Source: a virus
Reading direction: 5' to 3' (one strand)
Virus record (IMG/VR): IMGVR_UViG_3300029319_000012
Location: 1 to 64,000 of that record
Length of the DNA: 64,000 nucleotides
A model generated the notes under the pieces. The model ran no database searches. It was not told where the DNA came from and saw only the letters and a list, made by a program, of their open reading frames with translations. Below, in pieces: positions 24,742 to 30,838 of the stretch. The position numbers were made by a program, and so were the translations under genes. Position 1 is the stretch's first letter. The number at the start of each line of letters is the position of its first letter.

Positions 24742-25200
24742 ATGAAAATTACAGAACGAGAACTAAAACAAGTAATAAAAGAAGAAATTGATATTCTCTT
24801 AAAAGAAGAAGACTTGCTTGAGCACCTTCAACATGGAGCTGTTTTAGAAGATGGCACTCCTGTTTGTGAAGCCTGCTTGTTTGAAACTATCTCTCCAGCT
24901 CTTTGTGAATGTCCTGATCTTATACCAGAGGCAAAGTATCGCGGTCGTAAAGTAAAGCTAAACAAAATTATGCGTGGCGATGTCAAGAAATTTAAAGTCT
25001 TTGTTAAAGATCCTAAAACTGGTAAAATTAAAAAAGTTAATTTTGGTCATGGTGGTAAAAGTGCAAAACGCAAAGGTGAAAAAACTATGAGAATTCGTAA
25101 GTCAAACCCTAAAGCACGAAAAAACTTTAGAGCTAGACATAATTGCAAGAATCCAGGTCCAAAAACCAAAGCAAGATACTGGGCATGTAGAACTTGGTAA
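24742..25200 (+). CDS. Tagged basic protein with conserved C-terminal domain, 152 aa
   Basis: Residues 1-16 (MKITERELKQVIKEEI) repeat the tag, and an acidic stretch follows. A cysteine cluster lies at about 39-53 (VCEACLF, LCECPD). The C-terminal 90 residues are basic: KYRGRKVKLNKIMRGDVKKF, then KVNFGHGG, MRIRKSNPKARKNFRARHNC and GPKTKARYWACRTW. I recall this ending from virion proteins of marine T4-like phages, sometimes next to or fused with head proteins. Conserved Cys and His could bind zinc. A structural or DNA-packing role in the head is likely, though not shown. Confidence 0.65.
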   Translation: MKITERELKQVIKEEIDILLKEEDLLEHLQHGAVLEDGTPVCEACLFETISPALCECPDLIPEAKYRGRKVKLNKIMRGDVKKFKVFVKDPKTGKIKKVNFGHGGKSAKRKGEKTMRIRKSNPKARKNFRARHNCKNPGPKTKARYWACRTW

Positions 25201-25201
25201 A

Positions 25202-25615
25202 ATGAAAATTATAATTAAAATTATTAAAAAAATTAAAAATATGGTTTGTCCACCTGCTACGCAGGATGTTGCATTAAATACAAAAAATAGAAATGCTACC
25301 AGAAAGAATCATATGTATGGACCGTTGAATGTAGAAGAGCCCGGTGATTACTGGAAAAAGCTAGCTGAAAAATGGGACACGACTGAAAAAGCAGCAAAGA
25401 AATCGACATGTGGTGTTTGTGTTGCATTTGATATATCTCCTAGAATGAATGAATGTATGCCTGGTCCTGTTTCTGATGCATCTGGTAGACTAGGCTATTG
25501 TTGGATGCATCATTTTAAGTGCCACTCTGCAAGGTCATGTGACACTTGGGCTATGGGTGGACCAATTAAAGATAATAGCAAGTCTTATGATTGGCAACAA
25601 AAAAATAAATTTTAG
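25202..25615 (+). CDS. Cysteine-rich protein resembling high-potential iron-sulfur proteins, 137 aa
   Basis: A short basic lead (MKIIIKIIKKIKN) is followed by CPPATQDVALNT, NHMYGPLNVEEPGDYW and then TCGVCVAFDISPRMNEC, GYCWMHHFKC and SCDTWA. The spacing of C-x-x-C, a later Cys and a Gly-Tyr-Cys-Trp recalls the cluster-binding part of HiPIP-like proteins, which hold a 4Fe-4S centre. I recognise the protein as recurrent in marine phages, always with unknown role. The iron-sulfur idea is inference; a zinc site is the alternative. It follows the tagged gene by one base and is the last of the basic block. Confidence 0.5.
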   Translation: MKIIIKIIKKIKNMVCPPATQDVALNTKNRNATRKNHMYGPLNVEEPGDYWKKLAEKWDTTEKAAKKSTCGVCVAFDISPRMNECMPGPVSDASGRLGYCWMHHFKCHSARSCDTWAMGGPIKDNSKSYDWQQKNKF

Positions 25616-25679
25616 TATATTATTAACTCTTAATTAGAATTATGATAATTTATTATTTACATATATTAATAGGTTATTA

Positions 25680-25687
25680 TATAAATT
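25680..25687 (+). promoter_or_regulatory. Possible T4-type late promoter (TATAAATT)
   Basis: The octamer differs from the T4 late box TATAAATA at the last base and stands 31 bases before the TTG start at 25719. The surrounding 100 bases are gene-free and very AT-rich, so chance matches are easy. Presence of a gp55-like sigma factor in the window makes it worth noting. Confidence 0.3.
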
Positions 25688-25718
25688 AATACTAAGAATA
25701 TTAAATAAGGAGTTAATT

Positions 25719-26039
25719 TTGGAAGAGACAGAAGAAATTAAACCTGCTATTAAACCAGGTAAACCATGGAAAAATGAAGGATATTATATTTCCTTTGAAG
25801 AAGCTGATGCAGTAAGACAAAAGCTTAATCGTATATGGGAAGGTAATGATCAGCATAAAGGTATGCAAGTTAAAGTTAAATGGTCTAGTGCTAAGCAAAA
25901 ATTTATGGTTAAAACTAGATTACATCCAGACTTTGAGCCAGTAAAAGAAATAAAGGAAACTAAAAACAATGGGAAAGGTAAACGACGAAATAAAAAAAAT
26001 ACAGATCGAACAAAATTTGACCCTACCGCAAGTGTTTGA
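25719..26039 (+). CDS. Small basic protein, 106 aa, TTG start
   Basis: TTG 25719 follows AAGGAG by eight bases, which is the only good site. The product has an acidic start (MEETEEIK), KPGKPWKNEGYYISFEEAD, KVKWSSAKQKFMVKTR and a basic tail. It looks like a small alpha/beta domain that handles nucleic acid, but I cannot name it. The next small gene (25969) begins inside its 3' end. Confidence 0.6.
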   Translation: MEETEEIKPAIKPGKPWKNEGYYISFEEADAVRQKLNRIWEGNDQHKGMQVKVKWSSAKQKFMVKTRLHPDFEPVKEIKETKNNGKGKRRNKKNTDRTKFDPTASV

Positions 26040-26139
26040 AAAGTATCCTCACTTAGCAAATCTTCAATATGAAGAGATGCAAGAAGAAAAAAATTTAAAA
26101 GAAAATAGTTCGAACAAGAAACAACTTCTTTTAGATTGA
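25969..26139 (+). CDS. Small helical protein, 56 aa
   Basis: ATG 25969, with AAAGGA 11 bases upstream, gives MGKVNDEIKKIQIEQNLTLP, QVFEKYPHLANLQYEEMQEE and a polar tail. It overlaps the end of the TTG-start gene in another frame and stops with TGA at 26137-26139, so the tRNA begins at the very next base. Composition is like real phage proteins rather than a chance frame. Function unknown. Confidence 0.5.
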   Translation: MGKVNDEIKKIQIEQNLTLPQVFEKYPHLANLQYEEMQEEKNLKENSSNKKQLLLD

Positions 26140-26216
26140 TGGCTCGTAGCTCAGATGGTTAGAGCGCGGCTCTTATAAGGTCGTAGTCGTGGGTTCAAAT
26201 CCCACCGAGCCAACCA
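26140..26216 (+). tRNA. tRNA-Ile with anticodon UAU (reads AUA)
   Basis: The 77 bases fold as a full cloverleaf: acceptor TGGCTCG/CGAGCCA, D stem GCTC/GAGC with GG in the loop, anticodon stem CGGCT/GGTCG with two wobble pairs, loop CTTATAA, variable TAGTC and T stem GTGGG/CCCAC with TTCAAAT. The discriminator is A and CCA is encoded at 26214-26216. The anticodon is TAT at 26174-26176. Most bacteria read AUA with a lysidine-modified CAU tRNA, so a UAU tRNA is unusual. It would help read the many AUA codons of this phage. Confidence 0.92.
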
Positions 26217-26234
26217 TTTGTATTAGTTAAGTCT

Positions 26235-26255
26235 ACTTACCTTAGGAGGGTAAGT
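26235..26255 (+). promoter_or_regulatory. Hairpin with the ribosome-binding site in its loop
   Basis: ACTTACC pairs perfectly with GGTAAGT around the loop TTAGGAG, so the AGGAGG site for TTG 26257 is partly in the stem and partly in the loop. A short T run follows. It may control translation or release the tRNA transcript. Confidence 0.45.
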
Positions 26256-26256
26256 T

Positions 26257-26523
26257 TTGACAATAATTGAGTGCGAAGAGTGTGAATCAAAGCTAGTGTC
26301 TTCAAACTATAGCACTCAAAATGCATGTCAAACTTGTCAATGTGGAAATATACAAATTATTTTTATTGATAGTGTTCCCCCTTCAAAACTAAAAGGCTTA
26401 GTGACTGTCAGGTATCGTAATTCTTATCCAAAAATATACGAGATATCTGAAGGCGAAAAGTATAGAAAACAAAGAGAAGAAGAAAGACTTAAAAAAACAA
26501 AAAAATTAGGCTTTCAAAATTAA
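26257..26523 (+). CDS. Small zinc-ribbon-like protein, 88 aa, TTG start
   Basis: The start is TTG 26257 after AGGAGG, the best ribosome-binding site nearby. CEECE near residue 6 and CQTCQCG at about 24-30 give four or five cysteines spaced as in a zinc ribbon. Beta-rich sequence follows, and then a Lys/Arg/Glu helix at the end (YRKQREEERLKKTKKL). Zinc ribbons in phage proteins often bind nucleic acid or RNA polymerase, but no specific family is clear. The tRNA ends 40 bases upstream. Confidence 0.55.
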   Translation: MTIIECEECESKLVSSNYSTQNACQTCQCGNIQIIFIDSVPPSKLKGLVTVRYRNSYPKIYEISEGEKYRKQREEERLKKTKKLGFQN

Positions 26524-26541
26524 TTGTGATATACTTACTTT

Positions 26542-26560
26542 AGAGCCATATGGCTCTTTT
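26542..26560 (+). terminator. Weak intrinsic terminator
   Basis: AGAGCC and GGCTCT form a six-pair stem around ATAT and are followed by three further T. It lies about 19 bases after the zinc-ribbon gene. Confidence 0.4.
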
Positions 26561-26594
26561 GTTGCAACATTCTGTTGTAGTGGAGAAGTGTATC

Positions 26595-26723
26595 ATGAGT
26601 TTAATCAAAACTCTTGACAAGGGTTATTTCTTTATTCGCGAGACCATACTAACAGCACGAGACGTAGTTATGTTTTTGCTTATGTTAGCGTATCTTTTGA
26701 TCGTTGTAAGAACTAGCCTTTAA
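26595..26723 (+). CDS. Very small membrane protein, 42 aa
   Basis: GTGGAG lies nine bases before ATG 26595. The frame reads MSLIKTLDKGYFFIRETIL, a hydrophobic helix VVMFLLMLAYLLIVV and a short end RTSL. Its TAA abuts the stop of the minus-strand protease. A single membrane helix with a basic N terminus is typical of small phage membrane peptides. Function unknown. Confidence 0.5.
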   Translation: MSLIKTLDKGYFFIRETILTARDVVMFLLMLAYLLIVVRTSL

Positions 26724-27431
26724 TCAAGGAAACTTTATAAAATTCCAAAGTCGTTCGTAGGTAGCTGAAATAGTGACATGGTGAAATCTGTAATGAACAG
26801 AGTGAATCATGCCAACTATTTCGCCGTTAATATTTAGAATCGCACTTCCAGACGAACCCCCCATGGTCGGAATACTATAGAAAGAGTGCCCTTGGTCGTT
26901 TCCAAAATATCTACCTTGAAACATGGGCACCATTTCACCAATCATGATGCCTCCCGGTCCTGCCAAATTATAAACTAGTTCGCCATATTCTGGTCGCTTC
27001 TTAGCTAATTTTAAGGCTGGTAAATCTAAATCAACCTCTACCCCTTGCATGAGGCATATGTCATGTTTTGTATCAAATTTAATGGTTTTTACAATATATT
27101 CTTTTTCTGTCCTATCAATTGCTTTAACATACCAATCACCACCTGAAGCTTCGATTAATTCAAATAATTTTTGCTGACATACATGAGCTGCGGTTAAAAC
27201 AGTTTTCTTTTTTCTGTGTGTAACGATTGCACCAGAGCCTGATGATATTAGTGAATATCCATCACAAGTCATGGACATATCGTCACACTCTCCTAGTCTG
27301 CCCCAAGCTTCTAATTTTACGACTGATTTTTTAACAGTTTGCGCAGTCTTAATTATACTACTTTGCATACTGCAACTATTTATTAAGAAAGCTGCAAGTA
27401 GTATATAAAGGGACATTGCAAATTTTTTCAT
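26724..27431 (-). CDS. Lipoprotein trypsin-like serine protease, 235 aa
   Basis: A lipoprotein signal peptide (MKKFAMSLYILLAAFLINSC, lipid Cys20) leads a chymotrypsin-fold protease. The catalytic triad is visible: His83 in TAAHVC, Asp124 in KHDICLM and Ser194 in GGSSGS. Length and the lack of a PDZ domain make it a minimal S1-type enzyme. It is on the minus strand, divergent from phoH with 35 bases between their start codons. It would sit in the host envelope and could cut envelope proteins, for example receptors or competing phage components. No family closer than trypsin-like can be given. Confidence 0.75.
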   Translation of the reverse strand: MKKFAMSLYILLAAFLINSCSMQSSIIKTAQTVKKSVVKLEAWGRLGECDDMSMTCDGYSLISSGSGAIVTHRKKKTVLTAAHVCQQKLFELIEASGGDWYVKAIDRTEKEYIVKTIKFDTKHDICLMQGVEVDLDLPALKLAKKRPEYGELVYNLAGPGGIMIGEMVPMFQGRYFGNDQGHSFYSIPTMGGSSGSAILNINGEIVGMIHSVHYRFHHVTISATYERLWNFIKFP

Positions 27432-27466
27432 TATGAATTAACTAGTTTTTGATAATAGAGTAAAGC

Positions 27467-28774
27467 ATGAAAAAAACTTACATCCTTGATACAAACGTCT
27501 TATTGACCAATTCAAAATCGATTTTTGAGTATAAAAACAATGATATCGTCATTCCTTTGAAAGTTCTTGACGAAATTGACAAGCATAAAAAACGCCATGA
27601 TGGTGTTGGGTTGAACGCTAGATCAACAATTAGAGTTCTTGATGATTTAAGAAGCAAAGGCAATTTACATAAAGGCGTTAGGATAGATAAAGGACTAGGG
27701 ATAATTTCTGTCAGAGGATATGACTTTGAAGATGTCCCATTGGCATGTGATGTTACAAGCGCAGATAATCAAATTATTACAACTGCTCTGACTGAAAAAA
27801 AGAACAACCCAAAAAAGAAAGTTATTCTAGTGTCAAGAGATATCAACATGAGAGTCAAATGTGATGCACTTGAAATCTTAACTGAAGATTACATCCCAGA
27901 AAAAGTTATCACAGATCATAATGAATTATTTTCAGGCTTCTCTCAACATTTAATTGACGATCAAATCATTGATAGATTTTATTCTGGAGAAGACATATAC
28001 CTAGACGAGGGCACGCACAATTATAATTCAAATCAATTTGTTATGCTTGTTTCGAGTTCAAATGAAAAAAAGACAGCTTTGGCAAAATTTGTTTCTAAAG
28101 ATCTGCCTCTTAAGAAAGTTATTGAGAGAAACAGTGGCACTTGGGGTCTCAAGCCTAGAAATAAAGAGCAGATGTTTGCTTTGGATGTTTTGCTTGATCC
28201 AGAAATTCCGATTATAACTCTTATTGGCAAAGCAGGTTGCGGCAAAACATTATTAGCTATTGCTGCTGGCTTAGATCAAGTACTTGATCAAGAAATATAT
28301 AAGAAATTAGTTGTCACAAGACCTGTGCAGCCTCTTGGAAAAGATATTGGCTATTTACCAGGCACAATGGAAGAAAAAATGCAGCCATGGCTGATGCCAA
28401 TTCAAGACAATATTGAGTTTCTAATGAATGGCAAGAAAGATAGCATGAATCATTTTTTCGAAGATAAGACAATATCTGTTGAGGCGTTAACTTATATCCG
28501 AGGCAGATCTATATCAAACGCATTTATTATTGTTGATGAAGCACAGAACTTAACAACCCATGAGCTTAAGACTATAATTACTAGAGTTGGTGAAAATACA
28601 AAAATTGTTCTTACAGGAGATGTAGAACAAATAGATAATGTTTACTTAGACGCAACCACTAACGGCTTGTCTTACGCAATTGAAAAATTTAAAAAACACA
28701 CACTTGCAGCTCACATGACTCTTGTAAAAGGAGAGAGATCAAAGGTTGCAACTTTAGCATCAAAGGTATTATAA
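27467..28774 (+). CDS. phoH: PIN-PhoH fusion ATPase
   Basis: Residues 1-140 form a PIN nuclease domain (ILDTNVLL at the start, VTSADNQI and VLVSRDINMR later, with the expected Asp residues). Residues 210-435 are the PhoH ATPase: Walker A IGKAGCGKTLL near 251 and Walker B FIIVDEAQN near 349, then TGDVEQID. This PIN-PhoH layout is the PhoH2 type, linked in bacteria to RNA unwinding and cleavage; PhoH genes are common in marine phages. ATG 27467 lacks a strong ribosome-binding site. The stop overlaps the next ATG. Whether phosphate controls it cannot be seen: no obvious PhoB box was found upstream. Confidence 0.85.
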   Translation: MKKTYILDTNVLLTNSKSIFEYKNNDIVIPLKVLDEIDKHKKRHDGVGLNARSTIRVLDDLRSKGNLHKGVRIDKGLGIISVRGYDFEDVPLACDVTSADNQIITTALTEKKNNPKKKVILVSRDINMRVKCDALEILTEDYIPEKVITDHNELFSGFSQHLIDDQIIDRFYSGEDIYLDEGTHNYNSNQFVMLVSSSNEKKTALAKFVSKDLPLKKVIERNSGTWGLKPRNKEQMFALDVLLDPEIPIITLIGKAGCGKTLLAIAAGLDQVLDQEIYKKLVVTRPVQPLGKDIGYLPGTMEEKMQPWLMPIQDNIEFLMNGKKDSMNHFFEDKTISVEALTYIRGRSISNAFIIVDEAQNLTTHELKTIITRVGENTKIVLTGDVEQIDNVYLDATTNGLSYAIEKFKKHTLAAHMTLVKGERSKVATLASKVL

Positions 28775-29082
28775 TGGAAACTATCGACGCAAAACAATTT
28801 GAAAGAACCCCTATTTTAGACGAAACAGTTGAGCCAGAGAATGATCTTAAAAATACTCTGGTTGAATATGTTGGTGAAAAACTGAACCCTCAAGACATGA
28901 ATGTCACAGTTGAGATGATTGTGAACGTTATGGCTGATGAATTTCCAGAATTTGTTTTGGCATTAGCAGAGGAAAACTGGGTGCGGGGATACCAACAAGC
29001 GCTAGATGATGTTGAATCTGGTCGAAAAATGATGGAAGAAGAAAAAAATGAAAAAGAAAGATCTTGCAAATTATGTGAGTGA
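28774..29082 (+). CDS. Small acidic protein, 102 aa
   Basis: ATG 28774 overlaps the phoH stop, so translation is probably coupled. The product is acidic and helical: YVGEKLNPQDMNVTVEMI then VMADEFPEFVLALAEENW and GYQQALDDVESG. A similar helical pattern occurs in unknown proteins near phoH in marine phages, as far as I remember. It ends with ERSCKLCE, a C-x-x-C. The next gene starts inside its 3' end. Function unknown. Confidence 0.6.
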   Translation: METIDAKQFERTPILDETVEPENDLKNTLVEYVGEKLNPQDMNVTVEMIVNVMADEFPEFVLALAEENWVRGYQQALDDVESGRKMMEEEKNEKERSCKLCE

Positions 29083-29743
29083 GCAAAACAGTAAATTAAA
29101 AAATCAAAAAATTGGAAAATTTGAAATATTTTTTAAGGACGCTTTTGATAAGCAGTTTGACTATGCAAAAGCTTTTAAGTCTGTAGATTTTATGCTTCCT
29201 GATCATTTTTTAGAGCTAATCGACATTGTTTATGTTGGAAGCTTTGATCATTTTAAAAATGGCTCGTATAATGCTGCTTATGAAAATGGCGCAGTTTACG
29301 TCAGCAATCTACAAGATAATGTTAAAGACTTAATCGACGACTTGATACATGAAATAGCGCATGCTGTTGAGGAAGCGTATGATCATGAAGTTTATTCAGA
29401 TAAAATGATACAAAAAAACTTCCTAGCAAAACGAAAAAAAATAGAATCAATTTTAGATTATGAGGGCTATGATTTAAGTGGTGTTGATTTTATGAACCCA
29501 TATTACTCAAAAAACATGGATATATTTTTAAGAGACGAGGTAGGCTATGAAACGCTACATAATTTAATACCAGGTTTGTTCTTAGCTCCTTATTCAATTT
29601 CATCTTTACGAGAGTATTTCGCCAGGGGATTCGAAGAATTTTATTTAGGAAAACTACATGACTTAAAGACAACTTGTCCCTATATTTTTAATAAAATTGT
29701 TAGCCTGCATGATAACAAGGAAAGAGAAGAGTATGAATTTTAA
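29048..29743 (+). CDS. Zinc metallopeptidase of anthrax lethal factor-like type, 231 aa
   Basis: HEIAHAVEEAY at about 101-111 holds HExxH, and the downstream segment SLREYFARGFEEFY at about 184-197 supplies the Glu-x-Phe-Ala pattern that I associate with lethal-factor-like peptidases, where it would give the third ligand. The first 90 residues are an unrecognised alpha/beta part. No signal peptide is present, so it should act in the cytoplasm or in the virion. It overlaps both neighbouring genes. Substrate unknown. Confidence 0.6.
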   Translation: MKKKDLANYVSEQNSKLKNQKIGKFEIFFKDAFDKQFDYAKAFKSVDFMLPDHFLELIDIVYVGSFDHFKNGSYNAAYENGAVYVSNLQDNVKDLIDDLIHEIAHAVEEAYDHEVYSDKMIQKNFLAKRKKIESILDYEGYDLSGVDFMNPYYSKNMDIFLRDEVGYETLHNLIPGLFLAPYSISSLREYFARGFEEFYLGKLHDLKTTCPYIFNKIVSLHDNKEREEYEF

Positions 29744-30065
29744 TATTAAAAGAGAAAAAAATCAAATAATTGTATGTGTTAACCTAGAGCCTAAAAAAAT
29801 GCTTGGAGACAAAAGAATTAGAGTTGGCATGCCAACTGTATTAGATTTGATCAAAGATAATTTTACTTTTGGAAAAAATGAATCACTTGGATCTTGCATT
29901 AAATTAGCAGGCTTAGATAACTCAGACTCACAGCGATGCTGTGGCGAATGGATTTTTACAATCAACAAGCCGCAAGAAATTAAATCGAAGCCAGCAAAGC
30001 AAGCAAAAGCTAGCGCCACTCAACAGCCTACAAAGCTTAAATCAAAAGTAAAAGTGAGTAAGTAG
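29733..30065 (+). CDS. Hypothetical protein, 110 aa
   Basis: Start chosen at ATG 29733, which overlaps the peptidase gene by 11 bases and has an AAGAGAAG site; a longer frame to 29697 is less likely. The first 80 residues are alpha/beta with GSCIKLAGLDNSDSQRCCGE near the end, and the last 25 are basic and Ala-rich. I do not recognise it. It overlaps the GTG of the nuclease gene by one base. Confidence 0.5.
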   Translation: MNFNIKREKNQIIVCVNLEPKKMLGDKRIRVGMPTVLDLIKDNFTFGKNESLGSCIKLAGLDNSDSQRCCGEWIFTINKPQEIKSKPAKQAKASATQQPTKLKSKVKVSK

Positions 30066-30832
30066 TGAGACAGCACATATCTTTTTCTGAGTTAAAAATA
30101 TGGAATGACTGCGCCTTCAAGCACAAGCTGGTTTATTTGGATGGCATCAAAGAGTTTAAAGGCAGCGAGCACACAGCATTTGGTACTGCAATGCATTATG
30201 TTTGTGAGAATGTTTTTGATGAAAGCAATGACTTGCAAAATATATTTCAAACTAAATTTCTTAATGAACTTAAATCTCTTAAAGCAGATAATGTTCCTCT
30301 AAATAAAAATTTGGTAGAAAATATGCGTAAGCAAGGTAATAAGATGCTTTCTTATATTTTACCTGCTGTTAAAAAAACATTTGGATCATTTGAAGTTATT
30401 TCTATAGAAGAAGATTTATATATACCAATTGAGCAAGATCTTCACTTTAAAGGGTTTATCGATCTGGTTCTTAAGGTTGGTGATACATACCATGTTATTG
30501 ACTGGAAGACTTGTTCTTGGGGTTGGGACGCTCGGCGCAAGGCAGATCGCATGACAACATATCAGCTAACACTGTATAAGCATTTTTTTGCTAAGAAGCA
30601 CAATATTGATGTCGATAAAATTGAAACTCACTTCGCTTTGCTTAAAAGAACGGCAAAGACGGACAACGTTGAGATATTTCGTGTTACCAGTGGACAAAAG
30701 AAAATACAAAATGCTATTAAACTTCTGGATAAAGCTGTTTATAATATAAAAAATTCAAAGTTTATAAAGAACAAGCTATCTTGTACTTCCGGCTTTGGAT
30801 GTGAATTTTATAAAACACAATATTGCAGGTAG
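30065..30832 (+). CDS. PD-(D/E)XK nuclease with likely iron-sulfur cysteines, 255 aa
   Basis: GTG 30065 starts a protein with SFSELKIWNDC at the N terminus, a typical opening for RecB/Cas4-like nucleases. GFIDLVLK near 131 and VIDWKT near 144 supply the metal-binding Asp and the D-x-K. A Gln-rich helix (TTYQLTLYKHF) follows. Four cysteines, Cys16 and Cys240, 246 and 254, match the layout of the 4Fe-4S cluster of Cas4 and AddB, which ties the two ends of the fold. It probably processes DNA ends during phage replication, recombination or packaging. It is the last gene before the glycan block. Confidence 0.75.
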   Translation: MRQHISFSELKIWNDCAFKHKLVYLDGIKEFKGSEHTAFGTAMHYVCENVFDESNDLQNIFQTKFLNELKSLKADNVPLNKNLVENMRKQGNKMLSYILPAVKKTFGSFEVISIEEDLYIPIEQDLHFKGFIDLVLKVGDTYHVIDWKTCSWGWDARRKADRMTTYQLTLYKHFFAKKHNIDVDKIETHFALLKRTAKTDNVEIFRVTSGQKKIQNAIKLLDKAVYNIKNSKFIKNKLSCTSGFGCEFYKTQYCR

Positions 30833-30838
30833 GTTAAA

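Noticed and set aside
25616-25718. Gene-free 103-base stretch searched for an RNA gene
   Set aside because: Very AT-rich with no stable stem or tRNA-like arms; only a weak late-promoter-like octamer was kept.
27376-27382. CTATTTA inside the serine protease gene
   Set aside because: It falls in the signal-peptide codons of that gene and is not near a start on its strand; taken as chance.
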